Positions 15,659 to 22,931 of a stretch of DNA of 59,885 nucleotides are shown piece after piece (the stretch's first letter is position 1; each line of letters starts with the position of its first letter). Source of the stretch: JAWLHJ01 sp040904945 (GTDB lineage Bacteria; Gemmatimonadota; Gemmatimonadetes; Longimicrobiales; Gaopeijiaceae); the NCBI GenBank assembly GCA_040904945.1, contig JBBDSM010000016.1, positions 1 through 59,885 of the forward strand, in the 5' to 3' direction. The position numbers were made by a program, and so were the translations under genes. Under the pieces are notes generated by a model. It saw nothing but the letters and a program-made list of their open reading frames with translations, was not told the DNA's origin and made no database searches.

Positions 15659-17593
15659 ATGGCGAACGAAAAAGAAGCTCCGAAGGGCGGGCAGTACACC
15701 GCGGGACAGATCCAGGTGCTCAAGGGCCTGGAGGCGGTTCGGAAGCGGCCGGGCATGTACATCGGCTCGACCTCGTCCCGTGGCCTGCACCACCTCGTGT
15801 ACGAGGTGGTCGACAACTCCATCGACGAGGCCATGGGGGGGTACTGCTCCGAGGTCACCGTCACCATCCATCCCGACAACTCGATCACGGGAGTCGACGA
15901 CGGGCGCGGTATCCCCGTCGACATCCACCCCACCGAGAAGGTGCCGGGCGTCGAGCTGGCCATGACCGTGCTTCACGCCGGCGGAAAGTTCGACAAGGAC
16001 AGCTACAAGGTGTCCGGCGGGCTACACGGCGTGGGCGTCAGCGTGGTGAACGCGCTCTCCGAGTATCTGGAGGTCGAGATCTGGAGGGACGGACGGCGCT
16101 GGCACCAGCGGTACGAGCGCGGCGTCAAGACCAAGGAGCTCGAGGACTTGGGCTCGGCCGAGGGGACGGGCACGCGTGTCACCTTCAAGCCCGATCCCGA
16201 GATCTTCACCGAGCTGGTCTATTCCTGGGAGGTGCTCTCGAACCGACTCCGCGAGCTCGCGTTCCTCAACAAGGGTCTGAAGATCGTCCTGACGGACGAG
16301 CGGGACGAGGGGCAGGAGGAGGCCTACAAGTACGATGGCGGCCTGGCCGAGTACGTCACCTACCTGCGCGGCGCCCGGCAGGCCGTGCACGACACCGTCT
16401 GCTACTTCGAGGTGTCGAAGCCCGAGGCCGAGATCGAGCTGGCGCTCCAGTACGACCAGGGCTTCAGTGAGAACACGCACACCTTCGTCAACAACATCAA
16501 CACGCACGAAGGCGGCGCGCACCTCACGGGCTTGAAGGCGGCGCTCACGCGGACCATCAACGACTACGCGCGTCGCAACAAGATCTTCAAGAAGGACGAG
16601 AGCCTCTCGGGCGAGGATGTCCGCGAGGGACTCACCTGCGTGCTGAGCGTGCGGGTCATGGAACCCCAGTTCGAAGGGCAGACCAAGACGAAGCTCGGGA
16701 ACAGCGAGGTCCGCGGCGCCGTCGAGGCCGCGGTGAACGAGCATCTGCAGATGTTCCTCGACGAGAACCCGAAGTCCGCGAAGGCGATCATCGAGAAGTC
16801 GCTTCAGGCGGCTCGCGCCCGTGAGGCCGCGCGTAAGGCGCGGGACCTGGCGCGCAAGAAGAGCGCGCTCGAGGGAGGTGTGCTGCCCGGCAAGCTCGCG
16901 GACTGCTCCATCAACGATCCCTCGATGACCGAAATCTACCTGGTCGAGGGTGACTCCGCCGGCGGCAGCGCGAAGCAGGGTCGTGACCGCGCCTACCAGG
17001 CGATCCTCCCGTTGAAGGGGAAGATCCTGAACGTCGAGCGGGCCCGCATCGACAAGATCCTGTCGAACATCGAGATCCGGGCGATCATCACGGCCATCGG
17101 CGCGGGGATCCGCGAGGAGTTCGAGCTCGAGAAGACGCGCTACCACAAAGTCGTCATCATGACCGACGCCGACGTGGACGGGGCGCACATCCGTACGCTC
17201 CTGCTGACCTTCTTCTTCCGTCAGATGCCCGAGCTGATCGAAGCCGGCTACGTGTACATCGCGCAGCCCCCGCTCTACCGGCTCCAGAAAGGGAAGCAGG
17301 AGTTCTACGCGTACAACGAGGCGGAGCGGGTCGAGTACATCAAGCGGCTCGGCGGGTCGCCGAACGATCCCAAGGGCATCCGGCTCCAGCGCTACAAGGG
17401 TCTCGGCGAGATGAACCCGGACCAGCTCTGGAAGACCACCATGGACCCGGAGTCGCGCACCATCATGCAGGTGCAGATCGAGGACGCGGCCATTGCGTCG
17501 AGCCTCTTCGACCGGCTCATGGGCGACGAGGTCGAGCCGCGGCGCCAGTTCATCGAGAAGAACGCCAAGTACGTGAAGAATCTGGACGTGTAG
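15659..17593 (+). CDS. gyrB: DNA gyrase subunit B
   Basis: A 644-residue GyrB with the normal domain order. The GHKL ATPase part contains EVVDNSIDEAMGG, DDGRGIPVDIHP and VSGGLHGVGVSVVNALS. The TOPRIM part contains LVEGDSAGGSAKQGRDR and MTDADVDGAHIRTLLLTFFF. The end is YVKNLDV. It introduces negative supercoils together with GyrA, which is not in the window. The ATG has agagg five bases upstream. Its 3' end meets the convergent gamma-lyase gene at a strong hairpin. Confidence 0.98.
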   Translation: MANEKEAPKGGQYTAGQIQVLKGLEAVRKRPGMYIGSTSSRGLHHLVYEVVDNSIDEAMGGYCSEVTVTIHPDNSITGVDDGRGIPVDIHPTEKVPGVELAMTVLHAGGKFDKDSYKVSGGLHGVGVSVVNALSEYLEVEIWRDGRRWHQRYERGVKTKELEDLGSAEGTGTRVTFKPDPEIFTELVYSWEVLSNRLRELAFLNKGLKIVLTDERDEGQEEAYKYDGGLAEYVTYLRGARQAVHDTVCYFEVSKPEAEIELALQYDQGFSENTHTFVNNINTHEGGAHLTGLKAALTRTINDYARRNKIFKKDESLSGEDVREGLTCVLSVRVMEPQFEGQTKTKLGNSEVRGAVEAAVNEHLQMFLDENPKSAKAIIEKSLQAARAREAARKARDLARKKSALEGGVLPGKLADCSINDPSMTEIYLVEGDSAGGSAKQGRDRAYQAILPLKGKILNVERARIDKILSNIEIRAIITAIGAGIREEFELEKTRYHKVVIMTDADVDGAHIRTLLLTFFFRQMPELIEAGYVYIAQPPLYRLQKGKQEFYAYNEAERVEYIKRLGGSPNDPKGIRLQRYKGLGEMNPDQLWKTTMDPESRTIMQVQIEDAAIASSLFDRLMGDEVEPRRQFIEKNAKYVKNLDV

Positions 17594-17640
17594 GGGGGGG
17601 GCGCCTCCCGCCACCGCGCGGGCCGCAGGACGGCGTCGAT

Positions 17641-17673
17641 TCGGGGCTCCCTCACCAGGTGAGGGAGCCCCGA
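17641..17673. terminator. strong terminator-like palindrome between convergent genes
   Basis: A 33-base palindrome with 16-bp arms (tcggggctccctcacc and its complement) around one central base lies between gyrB and the gamma-lyase gene. No T-run follows, but it could stop both transcripts. Confidence 0.7.
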
Positions 17674-17679
17674 GTCGCG

Positions 17680-18882
17680 TCAGGCCGTCGTGGTGAGCGA
17701 GGTTGTCGGTTCGGCCAGCGCGAGACCTACGGTCAAGTCCGTCCACAGCGCCTCCACCGACTCGAGCCCCACCGACAGCCGAAGGAGCCCGTCAGCGATC
17801 CCCATCGACGCCCGGGCTTCCGCGGGCACTACCCGGTGCGTAAGCCCGGCCGGGTGCTGGATGAGCGAGTCCGTGGAGCCGAGGCTCACCGCCGGCGTGA
17901 TCAACGACAGGCCGCGCATCAGCGCCTTGGCGGCCCCGCCTGTCGGTAGCTCGAACGAGAGGATGCTTCCGGGGCCGCTCATCTGGCGTCCCACGAGCCC
18001 CTCCGGGTCCGCGCCCTCGAGCCCGGGGTAGAGGACGCGCGTGACCAGTGGGTGGTCCGCGAGCCTCCGTGCGAGCTCGGAAGCGGTGGCCTGGGCGCGT
18101 TCCACGCGCAGTGGAAGCGTGGGAAGTCCTCGGAGAAGGAGGAATGCCGCCAGCGGGTGCAGGAGCGCCCCGGTGAGCACTCGGATCTGGCGGAGCTTGC
18201 GCGCCGTGGCTTCGTCCGTCGCGATCACTCCGGCGATCACGTCGCCGTGACCCCCCAGGAACTTGGTCGCGCTATGGAGGACCAGCGTCGCACCGTGCTC
18301 GAGTGGACGCTGGAGCACGGGCGTGGCGAAGGTCGAGTCGACCAGCAGCGGCACCTCTCCGGCGGCGTCGGCCACCGCCTGGATGTCCGCGAGATCGAGC
18401 GTGGGGTTCGCGGGCGTCTCCAGGATGACCAGGGACGTATCCGCCCGAACGGCCTCGGCCACGCCGTCCGCGGAGGTGAACGTGACTTCGAGCCCGAGCA
18501 GCTTGCACGCGAGCAGATGATCGGTGCTGCCGTAGAGAGGGCGCACGGCGACCACGTGCCGTCCCTCCTGCGCCGCTACGAAGAGGGCCGCCGTCATCGC
18601 GGCCATCCCGGATGCGTACGCGACGGCGGCCTCGGCTCCCTCCAGCTGCGCGAGAGCGTCTTCGAAGCGCGCCACCGTCGGATTGTGGAGGCGGGCGTAG
18701 ATCGAGCTCCCGGCCGGCCGCCCCCCGGCCACCATCAGGTCGAGGCCGACGGTCGCGGCATCCGGATCGGGCACGGGATAGGTCGAAGACAGGTCGAGCG
18801 GGGCCGCGTGAACACCCAGCTCTACGAAGTCTTCCCTTCCTGCGTGCGCCGCGAGGGTGGCAAGGTCTCTCGTATCCATCAT
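17680..18882 (-). CDS. methionine gamma-lyase-like PLP enzyme
   Basis: A 400-residue member of the Cys/Met metabolism PLP family. The PLP lysine is in HSATKFLGGHGDV, with the phosphate- and substrate-binding segments YARLHNPT, YASGMAAM and RPLYGSTDHL. The C-terminal block AVSLGSTDSLIQHPAGLTH resembles methionine gamma-lyase, which splits methionine into methanethiol, 2-oxobutyrate and ammonia. Cystathionine gamma-lyase or -synthase activity cannot be excluded. ATG at 18882 has ggag six bases upstream; the open frame extends further 5' without family similarity. It is divergent from an Lrp-type regulator, as mdeA and mdeR are in Pseudomonas putida, which supports the call. Confidence 0.82.
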   Translation of the reverse strand: MMDTRDLATLAAHAGREDFVELGVHAAPLDLSSTYPVPDPDAATVGLDLMVAGGRPAGSSIYARLHNPTVARFEDALAQLEGAEAAVAYASGMAAMTAALFVAAQEGRHVVAVRPLYGSTDHLLACKLLGLEVTFTSADGVAEAVRADTSLVILETPANPTLDLADIQAVADAAGEVPLLVDSTFATPVLQRPLEHGATLVLHSATKFLGGHGDVIAGVIATDEATARKLRQIRVLTGALLHPLAAFLLLRGLPTLPLRVERAQATASELARRLADHPLVTRVLYPGLEGADPEGLVGRQMSGPGSILSFELPTGGAAKALMRGLSLITPAVSLGSTDSLIQHPAGLTHRVVPAEARASMGIADGLLRLSVGLESVEALWTDLTVGLALAEPTTSLTTTA

Positions 18883-18964
18883 TCTCCACTCCATCGCATA
18901 GTCATCGTCGTAAGCGTATAATGATAGAATATGCTGCTCAACTGATACGTATCCACCAAAGATC
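18883..18964. promoter_or_regulatory. divergent promoter region, likely Lrp-type operator
   Basis: An AT-rich 82-base spacer between the gamma-lyase and Lrp-type genes. It holds a perfect -10 hexamer TATAAT (18917-18922) facing the regulator and a 10-bp palindrome GATACGTATC (18944-18953) just before the regulator start. The regulator probably controls both directions from here. Confidence 0.6.
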
Positions 18965-19453
18965 ATGCGCCCCACACCTGATACGCCCGACCTCGACCGA
19001 ATCGATCTCGACATTCTGGCATCGCTTCAGCAGAATGCGAGGATCACCAACAAGGATCTCGCCAAACGGGTGGGGCTGGCCGAGTCGACCTGCCTGGAGC
19101 GCGTTCGAAGGCTCGTGGGCTCGGGCGTCGTCCGGGGCTTCCACGCTGAGCTGGATCTGCGGGCCGTGGGGGTCGATCTGCAGGCGCTTGTCTCCGTGCG
19201 ACTGGCTCGGCATACGCGGAAGGCGTTCGAGGCCTTCCGGAAGAGTATGCTCGCCCTCGATCAGGCCGTCTCCGTCTTCCACGTGGCCGGAGCGAACGAC
19301 TTCCTGGTGCACGTCGCGGTCCGGGATTCCGACGCCCTACGTGAGCTCATCCTCGACGCGTTCACGTCCCGGCCGGAGGTCGCGCACGTCGAGACTTCGC
19401 TGATCTACGAGCACGCGAGGAACGTCGTCTTCGGCCCGGGAGCAGCGAGCTGA
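18965..19453 (+). CDS. Lrp/AsnC family transcriptional regulator
   Basis: A 162-residue regulator. The N-terminal helix-turn-helix reads LDRIDLDILASLQQNARITN followed by KDLAKRVGLAESTCLERVRR. The C-terminal RAM domain (VDLQALVSVRLARHTRKAF, VFHVAGANDFLVHVAVRD, HVETSLIYEH) senses an amino acid and sets the oligomeric state. By position and by comparison with MdeR it probably activates or represses the divergent methionine gamma-lyase gene in response to methionine or a related amino acid. Confidence 0.9.
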   Translation: MRPTPDTPDLDRIDLDILASLQQNARITNKDLAKRVGLAESTCLERVRRLVGSGVVRGFHAELDLRAVGVDLQALVSVRLARHTRKAFEAFRKSMLALDQAVSVFHVAGANDFLVHVAVRDSDALRELILDAFTSRPEVAHVETSLIYEHARNVVFGPGAAS

Positions 19454-19550
19454 CGCCGGAGGTCGGCGCGCAATTGTTGCCGGTCCCTTCCGTTGCGGCC
19501 CATGTTGCGCCTGAACGTGCTGACGATACCCTCTTGGGTGTGGGGTGAGA

Positions 19551-21077
19551 GTGGACGATTCCGAGGGCCGTGCTGCGACCGGTCGTTTCGCGGATACGCG
19601 GCGGCTCCTCGAGAGGACATTCGCGAATCTGTCCGAGGCGGTGCTCGTCATCGGCGGCGACGACGTCCGCACGGTCGTCGAGGCCAATCGGGCGGCCGAG
19701 GTCATCTTCGGATGGAGTCGTGAGGAGCTCGTCGGTCGGTCGACCGAGGTACTCCACGTGTCGCGGGATCGGTTCGAGAACTTCGGCGCGGGAAGCCAGG
19801 AGCTTCTTCTCCAGGGCGGCACCTATCGAGCGAGCTTCCCGATGCGGCGTCGTGACGGGACCGTGTTCGAGGCTCAGCAAACCGTCACCCTCCTGGACCT
19901 CGAGGCGGGGTTGGCTGGAGGCGCCGTCAGCGTGGTGCGCGACGTCTCGGAGCAGGCGCGGGCCGAGCGGAGGCTTCGGGAGAGCGAGGAGCGTTTCAGG
20001 GAGATCGCGGAGCACGTTCAGGACGTCTTCTGGGTCATGGCCCCCGACGGATGCACCATCGAGTACGTGAGCCCGGCGTTCGAGCGGGTGTGGGGCCGCG
20101 ACGCGAAGGAGCTCCTCAACGACCGGAAGGTCTGGCTCGAGTCGATCCACCCGGACGACGTCCATCGCGTGAGCGAAGCCGTCCTGCGTCAGGGAGAAGG
20201 CGGATACGAGGAGGAGTACCGCATCGTCACGCCGGACGGGAACGTGCGATGGATCTGGGACCGGGCGTTCGCGGTCCATGACGAGAACGGCGCGGTGCAT
20301 CATGTGCTCGGGGTGGCCGGCGACGTCACGCATCGGAGGAATCTCGAGCAACAGCTCCGGCAGGCGCAGAAGATGGAGGCTGTCGGACGTCTCGCCGGCG
20401 GCATCGCGCACGATTTCAACAACCTGCTCACGGTGATCGTCGGGCAGTCCGATCTACTCCTCCTCGACCTCCCGGAGGAGAGTGAGTGGGCGGAGGAGGT
20501 GGAGCTCATCCGCACCGCCGCGGACCGGGGCGCGAGCCTCACCAAGCAGTTGCTCGCCTTCAGTCGGGAGCAGCTTCTCAGGCCCCGCCTGGTCGACGTC
20601 TCCGAGGTGCTGGGTCGGCTGGAGCACCTCCTCGGGCGGCTCCTCCGCGACGACGTCCGCCTCGAGATGGAGCTTGCGAATGGGTTGCCCCAGGTTCGTG
20701 TCGATCCCACCCAGCTCGAGCAGGTCGTTTTGAACCTCGCCACGAACGCGAGGGACGCCATGCCGGACGGAGGCGTGGTGACCGTGCGGAGCTTTCTCGA
20801 GGACCTCGATCCTCGCGCGGCGACCCGGTGGCCCGGGCTCACACCGGGTCCCCGGGTGACGATCACTTTCGCCGACACCGGTGTGGGTATGGACGAGGAC
20901 ACCCGACTCCGCATTTTCGAGCCCTTCTTCACGACCCGTCGCGATCTGGGCGGCACCGGGCTCGGGCTCGCCACGTCCTATGGCATCGTCAAGCAGAGCG
21001 GCGGCACGATCCACGTGAAGAGCGAACTGGGCCAAGGCTCGACGTTCCACGTGCGCTTCCCCCCGGTCGCCACCTAG
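19551..21077 (+). CDS. PAS-domain sensor histidine kinase, soluble
   Basis: About 508 residues and no membrane segment. PAS domain 1 (about 20-135; ANRAAEVIFGWSREELVGRS), PAS plus PAC domain 2 (about 145-265; YVSPAFERVWGRD, WIWDRAFAVHDENG), a dimerisation/phospho-acceptor helix with H287 in LAGGIAHDFNNLL, then a HATPase domain with NLATNARDAMPDGG, FADTGVGMD, FEPFFTTR and GGTGLGLATSYGIVKQSGG. It lacks a fused receiver domain and has no response regulator next to it. GTG at 19551 or 19545 may start it. The final TAG stop lies in the CTAG target site of the MITE-like element that follows. Confidence 0.9.
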   Translation: MDDSEGRAATGRFADTRRLLERTFANLSEAVLVIGGDDVRTVVEANRAAEVIFGWSREELVGRSTEVLHVSRDRFENFGAGSQELLLQGGTYRASFPMRRRDGTVFEAQQTVTLLDLEAGLAGGAVSVVRDVSEQARAERRLRESEERFREIAEHVQDVFWVMAPDGCTIEYVSPAFERVWGRDAKELLNDRKVWLESIHPDDVHRVSEAVLRQGEGGYEEEYRIVTPDGNVRWIWDRAFAVHDENGAVHHVLGVAGDVTHRRNLEQQLRQAQKMEAVGRLAGGIAHDFNNLLTVIVGQSDLLLLDLPEESEWAEEVELIRTAADRGASLTKQLLAFSREQLLRPRLVDVSEVLGRLEHLLGRLLRDDVRLEMELANGLPQVRVDPTQLEQVVLNLATNARDAMPDGGVVTVRSFLEDLDPRAATRWPGLTPGPRVTITFADTGVGMDEDTRLRIFEPFFTTRRDLGGTGLGLATSYGIVKQSGGTIHVKSELGQGSTFHVRFPPVAT

Positions 21078-21373
21078 AAGGCTGTTGAAGAAGTGGGGCG
21101 GGCCTCGTTGGGAGCGCCACAGCCCCGGATCCTAGGCGGCACGACGAAGGCATAGCCATGAGCTACGTCGAGGAGTGCCAACGACGGAGGTGGGGCTGTG
21201 CCGCCCCAACCCGTAGAGCACGAGGGGACCAACGCTACGCGTCGGTGCCCGCGGCGTCGCACTGCGTCATGACTCCTCCCCGATGTTATTACATCGCATT
21301 CGTCGTCCTTCCTTGTTCGGTATCCGCAAAACCCTCGTGCGAGGCCCGCCCCACTTCTTCAACAGCCTTCTAG
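21074..21373. mobile_element. 292-bp MITE-like element with 30-bp perfect terminal repeats
   Basis: The element proper spans 21078-21369. Its ends are perfect 30-bp inverted repeats, beginning aaggctgttgaagaagtggg on the left and complementary at 21340-21369 on the right. It is flanked by the 4-bp direct repeat CTAG (21074-21077 and 21370-21373), which looks like a target-site duplication of the kind some IS5-type elements make. No transposase fits inside, so it would need a helper in trans. It sits exactly between the convergent kinase and ATPase genes. The left CTAG provides the kinase stop codon, so the insertion damaged neither gene. Confidence 0.85.
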
Positions 21374-21384
21374 CCTCCGGACGG

Positions 21385-22824
21385 CTAGGACGTCGTGCCG
21401 GCGAGCTGATCCGGTCCGAGCAGGATGGCCTGCTCGCCGCGCATGACCGCTCGTTCGAGCCACCGCGGCGGCGGTGTGCTCGTGAAGAGGATCCGGAGCC
21501 GGTGCTCCCGCCCGAAGCCGTACCGGGTCTCGCGGGCGGCCTTGTCCAGGGGGCCGAGCGGATCCTCACCGCGTTGCGGTGCCCTCCAGAAGCAGGCGCC
21601 ATAGAAGGCAGCACCCGATGTGAGAATCCCCGCGGCCGGAATCTCGTGCTCGTTCGTCCACAGGCTCCCCAGCTCGCGCGCGTTGGCGCCGAGCGTCTCC
21701 ATCGCGTCGTGACCCATGTGCTGCCGGCAGATCAGGGGGAACACCGCCTCCAGATGTTCGTCGAGTCGACGCCGGATGCTCCGCACGACCACCTCCGGAC
21801 GATCACGTGCGCTGGGTGGCGCGTACGCGAGCGGACGGATGAAGCGATACCAGAACCCGAGAAAGGGATCCGAGATTTGATAACGGCGAGCCCGACTCGC
21901 CGGAGCCGCGTCGAGAGACCGACGCACTTCGATCAGCCCGAGCTCCTCCAAGCGGCGTACGTACGGGGCGAGCTGACCGCTCGACGTCAGGTCGGGCACC
22001 GCTTCGTGAAGCGCGCCCCAGTCACATTCGCCGAGCGCGAGCCGGGCGAGGACCGCGTTGTAGCGGCTCGGGGTCTGGAGGTCGCGCTCGAGCCACTGGG
22101 CGGGGATGTCCGAAAACGGCGCCTCGGGCTCCAGGGTCATCTTGCGGATGTTGGTCTCGAGCGTGACGTCGCGATCGACGGCCTGGAGCACGCGGGGAAC
22201 CCCGCCGAGCACGCCATACGCCCGGAGCACGTCCCGGGGAGCGCCTCGGGGGAGCATGGGCTTCGCGGCCCGGAGCGGGAGCGGGGCCAGCGTCATCGTC
22301 TCGGCGTCCGCAAAGGACTCGTCGTCCTCGAGCACCGAGCCGTCGCCGGCGGTGCCCTGACCGACGAGGATCATGTGGAAGGGCCGGTGTTCCTCACGGG
22401 CCCGGTGCAGACATGCCAGGAGGGGGCGCTCGAACCGCGCTCGCGACTCTGAGAGGCGATGCGAGTCGTCCAGGACCAGCACGAAGGGAGGGCGGCCCGG
22501 CCGGGCGTGGGCCGCCGCGCGTGTGAACAGCTCCTCCCAGGACGGTGCCTCGTCGACGACCTCGGCCGCATCGCCGGTGGCCGGCTCTGACAGCGCCCGC
22601 CGCAGAACCATCCGCTGGGACGGGTCGGGCAGCGCCGGGACCGGGACGATGAGATGATCGAAGTCCTGCAAGGCCTTCAGCACCAACGCGGACTTCCCGA
22701 CTCCGCGCATTCCGTCGATGCGGAGCAGAGATGCCTCGGGGGTGTCGCAGGCCGAGCGAATCTGTCCGATTTCACGGCTCCGCCCGTGGAAAGCCCGACT
22801 TTTTGTGGCCGTCTTCATCTGCAT
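21385..22824 (-). CDS. ATPase with DUF234-like C-terminal domain
   Basis: A 479-residue STAND/AAA-type ATPase. Walker A is GMRGVGKS (38-45) and Walker B is FVLVLDDSHRLSE. The mid part has RVLQAVDRD and a winged-helix region (SSGQLAPYVRRLEELGLIEV). Then come YQISDPFLGFWYRFIRP and a C-terminal domain like that of archaeal-type DUF234 ATPases. In that domain the usual nuclease-like E-x-K segment reads YGACFWR, so the catalytic residues appear lost. The role of this family is unclear; defence or mobile-element links are often proposed. It is divergent from glutamine synthetase across a short AT-rich promoter region. Confidence 0.7.
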   Translation of the reverse strand: MQMKTATKSRAFHGRSREIGQIRSACDTPEASLLRIDGMRGVGKSALVLKALQDFDHLIVPVPALPDPSQRMVLRRALSEPATGDAAEVVDEAPSWEELFTRAAAHARPGRPPFVLVLDDSHRLSESRARFERPLLACLHRAREEHRPFHMILVGQGTAGDGSVLEDDESFADAETMTLAPLPLRAAKPMLPRGAPRDVLRAYGVLGGVPRVLQAVDRDVTLETNIRKMTLEPEAPFSDIPAQWLERDLQTPSRYNAVLARLALGECDWGALHEAVPDLTSSGQLAPYVRRLEELGLIEVRRSLDAAPASRARRYQISDPFLGFWYRFIRPLAYAPPSARDRPEVVVRSIRRRLDEHLEAVFPLICRQHMGHDAMETLGANARELGSLWTNEHEIPAAGILTSGAAFYGACFWRAPQRGEDPLGPLDKAARETRYGFGREHRLRILFTSTPPPRWLERAVMRGEQAILLGPDQLAGTTS

Positions 22825-22833
22825 AATGTAATT

Positions 22834-22854
22834 TAGCGTAAGAATACTTCGCTA
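22834..22854. promoter_or_regulatory. near-perfect inverted repeat between divergent genes
   Basis: tagcgtaag and cttcgcta form an inverted repeat with one missing base around aata, inside the AT-rich spacer between the ATPase and glutamine synthetase genes. It is a candidate operator; which protein binds is unknown. Confidence 0.45.
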
Positions 22855-22931
22855 GGTGTACCTTGAGGCCCGGGTGGTAAGGCCCCAACTTCATCGCCTG
22901 ACACACCCCAAAGCATTAGAGGTACGCTCAC

